A stretch of DNA of 54,534 nt from JADFRG01 sp046759305 (GCA_046759305.1 JBHIBY010000007.1:1-54534), one strand, 5' to 3'. Positions 1 through 8,632 are shown, counted from the stretch's first letter. Program-made: numbers and translations. Notes: generated by a model not told the origin, from the letters alone.

Positions 1-75
1 ACAGACTGTGAGCATCCGGAGACGGAGCTCGACCCGCGGTTCGCCGCGTTGAAGTCGCTGCTACAAGATTCTTAA
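1..75 (+). CDS. 3' end of an upstream gene (partial, possibly dnaG)
   Basis: Frame 1 is open from the window edge to TAA at 73-75 and encodes the last 24 residues, ending LKSLLQDS. The fragment is too short to identify by sequence. It sits 19 bp before a group 1 sigma factor gene, and in many bacteria DNA primase (dnaG) lies directly upstream of rpoD, so primase is a reasonable guess from order alone. The two genes probably share a transcript. Confidence 0.45.
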   Translation, partial: TDCEHPETELDPRFAALKSLLQDS

Positions 76-94
76 CCTTGCAGGGAGGGCAAAG

Positions 95-1270
95 ATGGCA
101 GTAGCTAAAGATCGGTGGCAGAAGCGAGATGCTTTTGCCGCCCTGATGGAGAAGGGGGACTATCAGGGCTACATTACTACCGAAGATATCGTTACAGTAT
201 TCCCCGAACTCGAGGAGTCGGAAGACCGGTTGGACAGGCTCGAAACCTTCTTCCGAAGCTCCGGGGTAGAGGTCTATGAGCATCCTTCGCAGGTGCCCGC
301 CCATCTCCGCCCCGAATCCGCTTACGACCAGCCAGAAGCATTCGATCTAAGCGCGATCTCCAGCGACGATACGGTTGGATTGTATCTAAAGGAGATGGCC
401 CGTGTTCCGCTGCTGACCACGGAAGAAGAGGTCGATCTGGCCATGCGCATCGAGCGCGGAAACGAGTCTGAAGCGAAACTGCGGAAGCGCAATGGCAACG
501 GTTCCTCCAAGCATCGTGTGGAACTGCAGGCCGACGTGCAGGACGCCAAAGCCGCCCGTGATCACCTCATCAAAGCCAACACGCGCCTCGTTGTAAGCAT
601 TGCCAAGAAGTACATGGCGCGAGGGGTTCCTTTCCTGGATCTGATCCAGGAAGGCAACCTGGGTCTGATGAAGGCCGTGGAGAAGTTTGACTACCACCGC
701 GGGTACCGCTTCAGTACCTACGCCACGTGGTGGATCCGCCAGACCATCACGCGCTCCATCGCAGACCAGGGCCGGACTATCCGCGTACCGGTCCACATGT
801 CGGACCGCATCCGGCGCTTGTACAAGGAGGCGCGGCAGCTCGAACAGGAACTGGGACGTAAGCCAACTCCGGAAGAGATCGCAGAGAAGATGGATCTGGA
901 CCCGCGCAAGGTGCAGTGGATGATGCGCGTTTCCTGGCGCCCACTTTCGCTCGAATCACCGGTTGGCGAAGAGGAAGACTCGGAGCTCGGCTCCTTCGTT
1001 GAAGACGAAACAACGCCTACGCCAACCCAGAGTGCATACCAGAATCTGCTGCGGGATAAGATCGAAGAAGTGCTTACAAGCTTGAGCCCCCGTGAGGCTC
1101 GCATCCTGCGGCTGCGCTTCGGTCTGCATAACGGTCGCTCCTATACGCTGGAAGAAGTTGGGCAGAAGTTTGGCTTGACCCGCGAGCGAATTCGTCAGAT
1201 TGAAGGTAAGGCGCTACGACGATTGCGCCATCCCCGTCGCTCACGCCAGCTGCGAGACTACTTGAGCTAA
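95..1270 (+). CDS. rpoD: RNA polymerase sigma factor, RpoD/SigA family (sigma-70 group 1)
   Basis: Promoter-recognition subunit of RNA polymerase. The 391 residues read in the canonical order: a short region 1.1-like N-terminus (about 1-65), region 1.2 (about 91-122, DTVGLYLKEMARVPLLT), region 2 (about 162-235) with the core-binding and -10 recognition block containing NLGLMKAVEKFDYHRGYRFS and TYATWWIRQTITR, region 3 (about 236-300) and region 4 (about 325-391) with the helix-turn-helix TLEEVGQKFGLTRERIRQIE. The long non-conserved insert between 1.2 and 2.1 found in proteobacteria is reduced to about 30 residues (125-155). The start is set by GGGAGGG at 83-89 ahead of ATG 95. Its -35/-10 specificity fits the TTGACA/TATAAT-like promoters seen elsewhere in the window. 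Group 1 versus group 2 cannot be decided from one window. Confidence 0.95.
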   Translation: MAVAKDRWQKRDAFAALMEKGDYQGYITTEDIVTVFPELEESEDRLDRLETFFRSSGVEVYEHPSQVPAHLRPESAYDQPEAFDLSAISSDDTVGLYLKEMARVPLLTTEEEVDLAMRIERGNESEAKLRKRNGNGSSKHRVELQADVQDAKAARDHLIKANTRLVVSIAKKYMARGVPFLDLIQEGNLGLMKAVEKFDYHRGYRFSTYATWWIRQTITRSIADQGRTIRVPVHMSDRIRRLYKEARQLEQELGRKPTPEEIAEKMDLDPRKVQWMMRVSWRPLSLESPVGEEEDSELGSFVEDETTPTPTQSAYQNLLRDKIEEVLTSLSPREARILRLRFGLHNGRSYTLEEVGQKFGLTRERIRQIEGKALRRLRHPRRSRQLRDYLS

Positions 1271-1283
1271 GTGTCGAAAGAGA

Positions 1284-1550
1284 TTAAGTCGCCTCTCGAT
1301 GAGGCCCGAAATCACCTGGCTGGCGCACCAGGCGCCAACTCCCCGTCTCGTCCGAGCTGGCCAGCTCAAAAACCCGGTCACCCTGGACCATCACAAGGTA
1401 GTGACGTTCTCCATTGGCTTCCCACGTCCGACCTACGGAGTTGATCTCCCAGCGGGTTCCTTTCCAGACGAATGCGAGCGGGCGAGGTTCGGAGTCAAGC
1501 TCCACACGCTGCTCAACTTGAAGGTCGTGCTCTTCCCTATCGTTCATCAT
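1284..1550 (-). CDS. Small DUF6504-like protein
   Basis: An 88-residue protein of unknown function. It contains a PLAFVWKGTRWEI segment followed by W-rich strands, which recalls DUF6504, a small beta-rich family in which a region like FVWRGRRY is the most conserved part. The assignment is from memory of the family. The open frame extends to a TTG at 1571, but that lies inside cinA. ATG 1550 is 4 nt after the cinA stop, with AAGG about 9 nt upstream, and is preferred. It is probably co-transcribed with cinA and converges on rpoD with a 13-bp gap. Confidence 0.55.
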   Translation of the reverse strand: MMNDREEHDLQVEQRVELDSEPRPLAFVWKGTRWEINSVGRTWEANGERHYLVMVQGDRVFELASSDETGSWRLVRQPGDFGPHREAT

Positions 1551-1554
1551 AAGC

Positions 1555-2037
1555 TTAGACCTTACCTCCAAGGACCTTCAACAGCAGGGTGAGAGCTGCA
1601 TTGGCAGCGGCCTCTTTATTAGAGCGGCGCTCGCCCTGTAACACATGTCGTTCTACCCACTCGCCATCCGGTGTAATGGCGGCAATGTAGGTTAGACCAA
1701 CGGGCTTCTCGTCGGTGCCGCCTCCCGGCCCGGCAATACAAGTAACCGAAAGCCCTACGTCGCTACCCATCGCGCGACTGGCTCCGTGCGCCATCTCCCG
1801 CGCGGTCTCTTCGCTAACCGCGCCCACCGCTTCCAGGGTCTCACCTCTTACACCTAGAAGGCTTTCTTTGACGGGGTTGGAATAAGCTGTCACACCTCCT
1901 AGGAAGTAATCGGAAGAGCCGGGAATATCCGTAATGCGATGCGCGATCAATCCTCCCGTGCACGACTCGCCGAGGGCGAGCGTCCACCCCTTTTCTATGA
2001 GCACCGAGCCTACCTTAGCCTCAAGTATTTGATCCAT
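1555..2037 (-). CDS. pncC: CinA C-terminal domain nicotinamide-nucleotide amidohydrolase (PncC)
   Basis: A stand-alone CinA-C domain enzyme, which deamidates nicotinamide mononucleotide to nicotinate mononucleotide and so recycles pyridine nucleotides. The 160-residue length matches free-standing PncC (about 160-165) and lacks the N-terminal MoCF-like domain of full CinA. Visible active-site features are LGESCTGGL with the presumed nucleophile Ser25, YSNPVK with Tyr52 and Lys57, and the glycine-rich GPGGGT loop. The ATG is preceded by a GAGGT ribosome-binding site. A TATAAT box lies upstream at 2064-2069. It is divergent from xseA. Confidence 0.9.
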   Translation of the reverse strand: MDQILEAKVGSVLIEKGWTLALGESCTGGLIAHRITDIPGSSDYFLGGVTAYSNPVKESLLGVRGETLEAVGAVSEETAREMAHGASRAMGSDVGLSVTCIAGPGGGTDEKPVGLTYIAAITPDGEWVERHVLQGERRSNKEAAANAALTLLLKVLGGKV

Positions 2038-2063
2038 TTGCCGACCTCTGTCTCATTCCGCGC

Positions 2064-2069
2064 ATTATA
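2064..2069 (-). promoter_or_regulatory. Probable -10 box of the cinA promoter
   Basis: The minus strand reads TATAAT here, 26 nt upstream of the cinA ATG, giving a leader of about 20 nt that contains the GAGGT ribosome-binding site. The -35 position 17 bp upstream is poor, so the call rests on a perfect -10 in the divergent cinA/xseA spacer. Confidence 0.45.
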
Positions 2070-2177
2070 ACTTTCGGGCAGCTTACTCACCCCGTCGCGG
2101 CGTCTGTCAGGTTTAGAGCGTATGAATCGCCGCCAGCCGTGCAGGTCACTCTCGCGCCCTGCCTCGCGACCATCAGG

Positions 2178-2206
2178 TTGACACTCCCTTTAGCGCCAGT
2201 TATGCT
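2178..2206 (+). promoter_or_regulatory. Consensus sigma-70 promoter of xseA
   Basis: TTGACA at 2178-2183, a 17-bp spacer, then TATGCT at 2201-2206. The expected transcription start is at about 2213-2214, which is the A of the ATG chosen for xseA. The mRNA would therefore have essentially no 5' leader, in keeping with the absence of a Shine-Dalgarno before that ATG. Confidence 0.7.
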
Positions 2207-2213
2207 TCGCGAC

Positions 2214-3437
2214 ATGAGCCAGCTCTCAATCCTCGGCTTTCAAAGCACCATTTGGTCGCCTGCGGAGCTGAATCGGCACGTTCGACAGCTCATCGAGAGC
2301 GACTATCGCATGGGGGATCTGTGGCTGGCGGGAGAGGTTTCAAACCTATCACAGCCCTCCTCCGGGCATCTCTATTTCAGCCTCCGGGATACTGAAGCTG
2401 CCGTAAGATGTGTGATGTGGAAGCAGGATGCGGGGCGCCTACCTCGAATTCCCCAAGACGGAGATTCGATCGAGACGCATGGGAGCATCAGCGTCTACGA
2501 GGCAGGCGGGCAATACCAGCTTTATGCAGATGAAATCCGCTTAGCTGGGGAGGGTGAGCTCTACCAAGAGTACCTCTTGCTGAAAAGCCGCCTAGAAGGC
2601 GAAGGCTTATTCGCTCTTGAACGCAAACGCGTGCTGCCAAAATGGCCCAGACATCTAGGGATTGTGACGTCACCCTCTGGGGCCGCATTACGGGATGTGC
2701 TGAATGTGCTGCGGCGCCGCTACCCGTTGGTGGAAGCGACGGTCTCTCCAACTCCAGTACAGGGCGAGGCGGCTCCAGATCGAATCGTCGCAGCCCTGCA
2801 AGCCGTAAATCAAGAGATCGAACCCGATATCGTGTTGTTGGTGCGTGGCGGGGGCTCCGTAGAGGATCTATGGGCCTTCAACGACGAGCGAGTAGTGCGT
2901 GCTGTGGCAGCCTCGACGGCGCCCGTGGTAACGGGAATCGGCCATGAGACCGATGTGCTGCTAGCAGACTTCGCGGCCGATGTGCGTGCTCCTACCCCTT
3001 CAGCCGCGGCTGAGATCGCCACGCCGGATTCGGATGAGCTTGAGATTGAAGTGAAGGAGTTGCAGTTAGGACTCGGCCGAGCTTGGTCCGATTATCAGCG
3101 TCGGCTGCTCTCAGCATTGCAGGTGCAGCAGACCGGCTTGGAATTAGTATCTCCGAGGGCGCGGGTGGACAGCGCTCGCCAGCGCGTGGACGAACTTCTG
3201 CATCGGGCAACTTCGGCCGTCAACTATGAAGTTTCACTCCAGACCGCAGCACTTGGTGGAATGCTCCAAACCCTACAGGCCGTTGGGCCGGATACGGTGC
3301 TGGCTCGAGGCTATGCGATCGTGAGGGCTCCAGTTGACGGATCCATCATCCGATCGGTCAAGCAGGTGAGTACCGGTGATGAGTTGAAGGTACGTGTGAG
3401 CGATGGAGAATTCGGCGCTCAGGCTACGAATACCTAG
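2214..3437 (+). CDS. xseA: Exodeoxyribonuclease VII large subunit
   Basis: Catalytic subunit of ExoVII, which with XseB degrades single-stranded DNA to oligonucleotides in repair. The N-terminal OB-fold (about 10-110) includes LWLAGEVSNLSQPSSGHLYF. The core contains GIVTSPSGAALRD, DIVLLVRGGGSVEDLW and a Gly-His-Glu-Thr-Asp motif, all typical of the family, followed by a helical region and the C-terminal VLARGYAIV segment. The open frame reaches back to a GTG at 2139, but ATG 2214 is preferred: it gives 407 residues starting at the family's usual N-terminus, and a TTGACA-17-TATGCT promoter predicts transcription starting at this codon. xseB follows after 11 bp. Confidence 0.93.
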   Translation: MSQLSILGFQSTIWSPAELNRHVRQLIESDYRMGDLWLAGEVSNLSQPSSGHLYFSLRDTEAAVRCVMWKQDAGRLPRIPQDGDSIETHGSISVYEAGGQYQLYADEIRLAGEGELYQEYLLLKSRLEGEGLFALERKRVLPKWPRHLGIVTSPSGAALRDVLNVLRRRYPLVEATVSPTPVQGEAAPDRIVAALQAVNQEIEPDIVLLVRGGGSVEDLWAFNDERVVRAVAASTAPVVTGIGHETDVLLADFAADVRAPTPSAAAEIATPDSDELEIEVKELQLGLGRAWSDYQRRLLSALQVQQTGLELVSPRARVDSARQRVDELLHRATSAVNYEVSLQTAALGGMLQTLQAVGPDTVLARGYAIVRAPVDGSIIRSVKQVSTGDELKVRVSDGEFGAQATNT

Positions 3438-3448
3438 AAGGACCAACA

Positions 3449-3670
3449 ATGGCGGAACAAAAATCACCGGACGAGATGCGCTTTGAGGAAGCCTTCGAGG
3501 AATTAGCCGCACTTGTTGGGAAGCTTGAGTCCGGCGATCTTGAACTTGAGGAAAGCCTCGGACTATTTGAGCGCGGTCAGGCCTTGGCGGACCGCTGCAG
3601 CCAATTGCTTGAGGAAGCCGAGCTTACCCTCCGTCAGCTCGAGGTAGAGTCCGAGAGCGATTTGGAGTAG
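3449..3670 (+). CDS. xseB: Exodeoxyribonuclease VII small subunit
   Basis: A 73-residue helical protein that binds XseA to form ExoVII. The pattern FEEAFEELAALVGKLESGD followed by LEESLGLFERG is the family signature, and the length is normal. It lies 11 bp after xseA, clearly one operon. Its 3' end overlaps the convergent murJ gene by 47 bp. Confidence 0.93.
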   Translation: MAEQKSPDEMRFEEAFEELAALVGKLESGDLELEESLGLFERGQALADRCSQLLEEAELTLRQLEVESESDLE

Positions 3671-5225
3671 CAAAGCGACGAAGAACGCCTGGTAGAGATC
3701 GAGCCTCCGGGGCCTTTAAAATGAACGCGGCCGTCCAGTAGATGGCGGCACCAAGAATCACTCCTCCCAAACCCACCAACCAAACAGAGCTCCCGCTCAT
3801 CCTGTCCATCCAGAGCACGAGGAACACAGCCAACACAACCGAGGCCACCACGGTAATCAAGAGCCCGCGCCCCACGCGAGGGAACGCAAGACTACCCAGC
3901 CGCTCCCGCATCAACCAGAGCAATACGACTGCTTCGAGCCCAGTGGCAAGGGTGTTGGCTAGAGCCAATCCTCCAAGTGGTGTCCACCCAACCCTTCCGA
4001 ATGCAATTGACAAGGTCAGGCTCAGGACCACGTTGAGACCCATCGCCGCAGCCCCAACCAGCACCGGCGTGCGAGTGTCTTTCAGGGCATAGAAAGCGCG
4101 GGAGATAATCTCTACCAGCGCATGTCCCACGAGCCCGGCTGCGTACCAGAGCAGCGCCCAAGCAACCAGATCGGTGGAACGGGAATCAAATTCACCGCGC
4201 TCAAAGAGCATCGATACGATCGGCCGCCGCAGCAGAAGCAGGCCTATGGAGGCGGGTAATGAAAGGAATACCACTCCCCTCAATGTCGTTGCCAGCGATT
4301 CACGCATCTGAGATATCTCTCCGCGTGCTACCTGAGCCGAGAATGTGGGCAGAGCCGCAATAGCTAGAGCTTGCGCGATCACGATTTGCGGCATCATCAT
4401 GATTGCAAATCCCAACGTGATGCCGGTAAGGCTGCCGCTGACCATAGTCGAAGCGAGAATGATGTTGACGAGAAAGTTGAGCTGCACCACCGCCACCCCG
4501 AACACTCTCGGGATCATGAGTCCCCCGACTTGCCGCACCGCCGGGTCTCTAACACCGAGCGTCCACCTGTGGTGCACATGAAGTCCGAGCAATCCAGGCA
4601 GCTGGATCAGAAGGTGGAAAAGCGCGCCAAAGACTACTCCCCATGCCAGGCCATAGATCCCGAGTCGAGGGACGAGCAAGAACAATCCGATGATCCAGCC
4701 CAGCCAGTTGAATGAAGGAGCGAGGGCCGGCAGCACGAAGCGTTGATGAGCGTTCAGAATCGACATCACAAGCCCGCTGATGCCAAACAGTACCAATGCG
4801 ATGAGCTGGATACGCAGCAAATCTATGGTCAGCTCGATCTGGGTCGGGTCGTCGTATCCGGGCACCAACAAGTTGGGTACGATCCAAGGGGCAGCGATCC
4901 AGACCAGGGCGGCTGCCAGGCCCAATCCCAGGACTAGTAAGTTGCCAATGCCTGAAGCCAAGCGCCAGGCACCCGAACGATCGCTCTGAGTGAGGAAAGT
5001 GGCAAAAACGGGGATGAACGCAGAGGCCAGCGCCCCGCCGGCCATCAAATTGAACATGATGTCAGGGACCCGGTTAGCGGAGAGGAACGCGTCTAATGAA
5101 ACCCCGGTTCCGAAGACGCCCGAGTACAGCATCCGGTTGAGCAAGCCGAGCAGGCTGGAGAGGGCAAATCCAGCCATCACGATGCCTGCGCCACGAGCAA
5201 TTTGGGCTTCAGCGGAGCGTTTCAC
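3624..5225 (-). CDS. murJ: Lipid II flippase MurJ (MviN family)
   Basis: A polytopic inner-membrane flippase of the MOP superfamily that moves lipid II across the membrane for peptidoglycan synthesis. The 533 residues carry about 14 hydrophobic segments. The N-terminal LGLLNRMLYSGVFGTG and FLSANRVPDIMFNLMAGGA blocks, with AFIPVF just after, are diagnostic of MurJ. The start is GTG 5225, with no ribosome-binding site. A TATAAT box 8 nt upstream suggests a leaderless transcript. The last 16 codons overlap xseB on the other strand. Its presence implies peptidoglycan synthesis in this organism. Confidence 0.93.
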   Translation of the reverse strand: MKRSAEAQIARGAGIVMAGFALSSLLGLLNRMLYSGVFGTGVSLDAFLSANRVPDIMFNLMAGGALASAFIPVFATFLTQSDRSGAWRLASGIGNLLVLGLGLAAALVWIAAPWIVPNLLVPGYDDPTQIELTIDLLRIQLIALVLFGISGLVMSILNAHQRFVLPALAPSFNWLGWIIGLFLLVPRLGIYGLAWGVVFGALFHLLIQLPGLLGLHVHHRWTLGVRDPAVRQVGGLMIPRVFGVAVVQLNFLVNIILASTMVSGSLTGITLGFAIMMMPQIVIAQALAIAALPTFSAQVARGEISQMRESLATTLRGVVFLSLPASIGLLLLRRPIVSMLFERGEFDSRSTDLVAWALLWYAAGLVGHALVEIISRAFYALKDTRTPVLVGAAAMGLNVVLSLTLSIAFGRVGWTPLGGLALANTLATGLEAVVLLWLMRERLGSLAFPRVGRGLLITVVASVVLAVFLVLWMDRMSGSSVWLVGLGGVILGAAIYWTAAFILKAPEARSLPGVLRRFATPNRSRTLPRADGG

Positions 5226-5233
5226 AGCGCTGG

Positions 5234-5239
5234 ATTATA
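5234..5239 (-). promoter_or_regulatory. Probable -10 box of the murJ promoter
   Basis: The minus strand reads TATAAT, ending 8 nt before the murJ GTG, so transcription would begin 1-2 nt before the start codon. The -35 region is weak. The call rests on the perfect -10 and its position. Confidence 0.45.
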
Positions 5240-5312
5240 CAGGCGCCCTGCGGGCGTAATGCGAGTCACACTAGAACCAGCCCGGCATGTGGATAATTCT
5301 TGGGTACACGCA

Positions 5313-5804
5313 ATGCTTACTCGACTCTCTACTCGGTTATCTGGCCTGAGAAGTCCGGTGGTGGCAACAGGATTGCTGCTCGGCCTAGGAGGCCTCGCGG
5401 CCGCATACCTCTTACGCTTGGTCGTCCCTGGGCGCTTGCTGGCGGATCCGCTTCCGCTGGCGCTGATGCCGGCAGCTTTGATGAGTTCATTGCGAGAGGG
5501 CTTTACCTACTTCGATCTACGCTCACCGGCCCTGCATCTGTTTTTTGCGACCAGCATTGGTGCTGCTGCCGCGTGGGTGATCGTGCGCCTAGGAAGAACC
5601 CCCGAGCAAGCACGACAGACGGCCAGGATTGCCCTGGGCCTGAGCGTTCTCGCAGCCGCTGTGCAGGAGGTGGACGCGGTGGTTGTGGCGTTTTACTACG
5701 GCCTATCGGCCTTTGTCAGTCTATCGATCAGCGCGGTCGTAGCCGACCGAGTTACGCGTCGTCTGCTACGTCGCCTGCCGACGGTGATGAGTCGAGGCCG
5801 TTGA
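5313..5804 (+). CDS. Integral membrane protein of unknown function
   Basis: A 163-residue protein with about four hydrophobic stretches (near GLLLGLGGLAAAYLLRLVV, LFFATSIGAAAAWVIVRL, IALGLSVLAAAVQEV and a final VVVAFYYGLSAFVSLSISA) and an Arg-rich C-terminus. The family was not recognised. The frame is open back to 5202, inside murJ. ATG 5259 and ATG 5313 are the realistic starts, and 5313 is preferred because it leaves a short charged N-terminus before the first helix. A GATAAT hexamer at 5292-5297 could be its -10. It is divergent from murJ and appears to be a single-gene unit. Confidence 0.6.
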   Translation: MLTRLSTRLSGLRSPVVATGLLLGLGGLAAAYLLRLVVPGRLLADPLPLALMPAALMSSLREGFTYFDLRSPALHLFFATSIGAAAAWVIVRLGRTPEQARQTARIALGLSVLAAAVQEVDAVVVAFYYGLSAFVSLSISAVVADRVTRRLLRRLPTVMSRGR

Positions 5805-5995
5805 TGGCGCGCTGGTCTTGAGCACAAGCTAGGGGCCTCCGAACTCCGAGACCGCTCTTCATCACCATCCCCCGAAATAGACCGTCTACAACACGCATGA
5901 TCGATCCTAATCATCCCCGCGGGTAAACGAACAGTTGGATCTTCCTGTACCCAAGGAGCGTCTCAAGCTAAAAAGTAAAAAACGACATTAAATCG

Positions 5996-6026
5996 AGAGA
6001 GCCGAGGACGCCGACCCCGGCTCTCT
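5996..6026 (-). terminator. Hairpin, probable terminator of the kinase transcript
   Basis: A 9-bp perfect stem (5996-6004 with 6018-6026) and 13-nt loop. On the minus strand it is followed, after a few bases, by T-rich sequence (complement of the A-rich stretch 5970-5992). The surrounding gap 5805-6333 otherwise holds only a second hairpin at 6123-6143 and a short direct repeat, with no gene that I can support. Confidence 0.5.
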
Positions 6027-6122
6027 AGTAAGGAGGAGAAGAAGAGATTTCCACCCTTCCGACTTTAGATTACACGGGGGGATGACTCTGTGCTGGTCGG
6101 AATCGCCACGGGAATCCTACGT

Positions 6123-6146
6123 GAATCCTACGGTTGAGGATTCTTT
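6123..6146 (+). terminator. Hairpin with short T-run
   Basis: GAATCCT at 6123-6129 pairs with AGGATTC at 6137-6143, with a 7-nt loop and TTT after. A direct copy of the left arm, GAATCCTACG, lies 11 bp upstream at about 6112. It could terminate the plus-strand membrane gene. The T-run is short. Confidence 0.3.
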
Positions 6147-6333
6147 CACAACTCTCTCAGGATGCGCTGTCTTTATGGAGTCGCTTTTAGGGTGATGCTT
6201 GGGTGGACCTGATGATGCGTGGCAATCAATCCGAGAATCAATTGCCCAGAATCTTCTGCCTACATAGCGATTGCGTTCGCTCCCAGCAGGAGAAAGCTAA
6301 GCTTGAAGAATTCATCTTGCCGCTCGGCAAGTT

Positions 6334-8241
6334 CTACGGCCATCCTTCGATCCAACAGCCGTTCGTGAAGGAGACACCCAAGTGGTAAAAACCTGGCTCG
6401 ACGATGTCGAACACCCCAACCACTGTCTTTGTATCCCCAGGATCAATTTTACGATTGCCCTTATTGAGGGGACCAGTGATGGTCGGCGGAAATGGATTAC
6501 CAATGTCCCAGATCACACTTCCGTCTAGATCGAACTTGTAATGGAAGTTGATTACTGGCGGTAAGGGCTCTGGCCACTCAAGGTAGACCTCTTGGACTTC
6601 GATTCTGGATACCGAGCCATTGTAAATGTCCCCCCATACGATATTTCCGCCCTCTTCAGCGTCCATACCAGTGAACTTGATCCCCTCACAGAGATCGAGC
6701 GTGGGCGGAGGAGTCATGATGGCAGTGGTTGTACTAGTAGGGTCGAACGTTGGGCTCGGAAATGGCGTACTGCTCGGGAACGGGCTAGAGGTCGGCGTCT
6801 TGCTTGAGACCGGTGTCTTGGTCGCTGTGGGTGAAGGCCCCGGGCTTGGTGTATGAGTAATCGTCGGTGTTCTGCTCGGAGTCGGCGAAGGCCCCGGCGT
6901 GGGAGTCTTAGTCGGGGTTTTGCTGGGGGTCGGCGATGGACCCGGCGTAAAGGTCTCTGTGGCGGTCGGTGATGGCCCTGGAGTTATGCTGTGAATCGGC
7001 GTCGGTGTCCCTTCCAGCTCACTCAAAACCTCAAAGTCACCCTCTAGCGTGGCCATGACTGCGGTCTGGATCTGTTCGGGTGACTGTGTCTCATCGCCCC
7101 CGGCGCCGGCAAGCTCAGTAGAGAGTGCTTCGATCGTTCCGGCCAGCGCGGTCAACTGCGGCCCGCTCATGTCTTCCGGAGACAACCCGCTGCCCTCCGC
7201 AGGATTGGCCGCACTGTCCATCATTTCCATTATTCCCGAAGCGGCCACCGGGCACGCCAATAGGAGCAATAACAGCACCGCAGCCGCGGCGGCGATATGT
7301 CGCACACGGCTACGCTTCTTTTGCTGCGGCTCTGGCTCGTGGACCACAATACTGGCTGCAATTGATGAGGGCGGCACTTCGATATTCGGCGCCGGATTGT
7401 TGAAAGGATCCTGTGTATGAGCCAGCGCGGATTGAAATGCAGAGTTCATCTCACCCAATGAGCCAAATCTCTCTGCCGGATTCTTTGCAGTAGCCTTGAG
7501 AATCACTCTCTCAATGGCTTCGGGAACGTTGGGGCTTCTCAGGCGAGCGAGTGGAATGGGCTCGTTGATGTGCTTAAGCATCACGGCCATGGGTGTCTCG
7601 GCTTGGAAAGGCAACTCACCTGTGCAGAGCTGGAACAAGATGACTCCCATCGAGTATTGATCGGAGGCCGCGCTCACCTTTTCACCACGTGCCTGCTCTG
7701 GCGACATATAGGCGGGAGTGCCCAACAGAGCCGATCCGGTCAGACTAACCGACGCGTCGTGAATACGAGCCAGGCCGAAGTCGGCCAGCAGCGCATTTCC
7801 CTTCTCGTCCATCAAAATGTTCGAGGGTTTTACGTCTCGGTGAATGACGCCCTGATCATGCGCGAACTGTAGCGCGCCGCCCAGTTGGTCCATGAGCATG
7901 CCGCCCTCAGAGGGCGTGAGCGGTCCTTCCCGCAGCTTATCTGCCAAGCTGCCGACCTTGAGCAGCGGCATCACCAGGTAGGCGTGACCCGCGTCTTGCC
8001 CAAAATCCACCACCGGAACTATGTGGGGGTGCTTCAAGCGGATTACTACTTCGGCCTCTCGCTCGAAGCGCTTCGTGAATTGGGAATCCTGCGCCATCAC
8101 CGGCGACATAACCTTGACGGCCACTTCCCAGCCAGTTTCTGAGTCGACCCCCTTAAATACAGTGGCCATTCCGCCCTGACCGATCTGCTCAATTAGGCGA
8201 TATTTACCGAGCTCTTGAACTGGTAGCTTGGCTTCAGCCAT
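6334..8241 (-). CDS. Membrane-anchored Ser/Thr protein kinase with Thr/Pro-rich linker and extracellular domain
   Basis: A PknB-like (Hanks-type) kinase of 635 residues. The cytoplasmic kinase domain (about 14-275) has the glycine loop GQGGMATVFKG (21-31), Lys43, the catalytic loop HRDVKPSN with Asp136, DFG (154-156) and GTPAYMSPEQ, so it should be active. One membrane helix follows (about 315-335). Outside the cell lies a long TP/SP-repeat stalk (about 415-510) and a C-terminal globular domain (about 515-635) with Cys and Trp residues but no PASTA repeats. This build is common in Chloroflexota. The upstream minus-strand sequence has TATAAG at 8261-8266 and AGGA before the ATG. The ligand of the outer domain is unknown. 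Confidence 0.9.
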   Translation of the reverse strand: MAEAKLPVQELGKYRLIEQIGQGGMATVFKGVDSETGWEVAVKVMSPVMAQDSQFTKRFEREAEVVIRLKHPHIVPVVDFGQDAGHAYLVMPLLKVGSLADKLREGPLTPSEGGMLMDQLGGALQFAHDQGVIHRDVKPSNILMDEKGNALLADFGLARIHDASVSLTGSALLGTPAYMSPEQARGEKVSAASDQYSMGVILFQLCTGELPFQAETPMAVMLKHINEPIPLARLRSPNVPEAIERVILKATAKNPAERFGSLGEMNSAFQSALAHTQDPFNNPAPNIEVPPSSIAASIVVHEPEPQQKKRSRVRHIAAAAAVLLLLLLACPVAASGIMEMMDSAANPAEGSGLSPEDMSGPQLTALAGTIEALSTELAGAGGDETQSPEQIQTAVMATLEGDFEVLSELEGTPTPIHSITPGPSPTATETFTPGPSPTPSKTPTKTPTPGPSPTPSRTPTITHTPSPGPSPTATKTPVSSKTPTSSPFPSSTPFPSPTFDPTSTTTAIMTPPPTLDLCEGIKFTGMDAEEGGNIVWGDIYNGSVSRIEVQEVYLEWPEPLPPVINFHYKFDLDGSVIWDIGNPFPPTITGPLNKGNRKIDPGDTKTVVGVFDIVEPGFYHLGVSFTNGCWIEGWP

Positions 8242-8353
8242 GGCCTACATTCCTGCCGCGCTTATAAACCGACCGCCGCAGACCCGAATGAACCGCGAAT
8301 GCCGGCCTCCATTTCTGGAGCCCTCACATTGCACTATTGAAGCGGCCGGTGTG

Positions 8354-8632
8354 TTATCGATGCAACAAAAAGCTGGCGATCACCAACCCGTTGTAGATGG
8401 ACACTGAGTGCGAATTGACCGCCCAAGGTCCGCCATCTAAAGCTTCCATGGCGGGTACCAGGTCCTGCTCGATCTTGGCCATGACACGCGCCACTTCAGG
8501 CGCCTGGTCAGTCATCGTTTCGAGTAGGCCCGGCATCTTCAAACGGCGGGTCAACACGAGCATCCTATACTCGGGCTGGCCGTTCGATACAGCAATTGTT
8601 GCCGGCGCAGATACGGCTGTTTCCTGCTGCAT
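8354..8632 (-). CDS. Hypothetical protein, 92 aa
   Basis: A small protein with no motif I recognise. It is predicted alpha/beta, with a segment MLVLTRRLKMPGLLETMTDQ and a C-terminal hydrophobic GLVIASFLL. There is no Shine-Dalgarno, but TACACT ends 7 nt before the ATG, the arrangement seen for leaderless starts elsewhere in the window. It lies between the kinase and the divergent ABC gene. It may be real, but support is limited to length, position and codon use. Confidence 0.45.
   Translation of the reverse strand: MQQETAVSAPATIAVSNGQPEYRMLVLTRRLKMPGLLETMTDQAPEVARVMAKIEQDLVPAMEALDGGPWAVNSHSVSIYNGLVIASFLLHR

Noticed and set aside
6203..6388. 61-aa plus-strand ORF with an upstream GGTG
   Set aside because: It overlaps the end of the kinase gene on the other strand, has no recognisable motif and is most likely chance.
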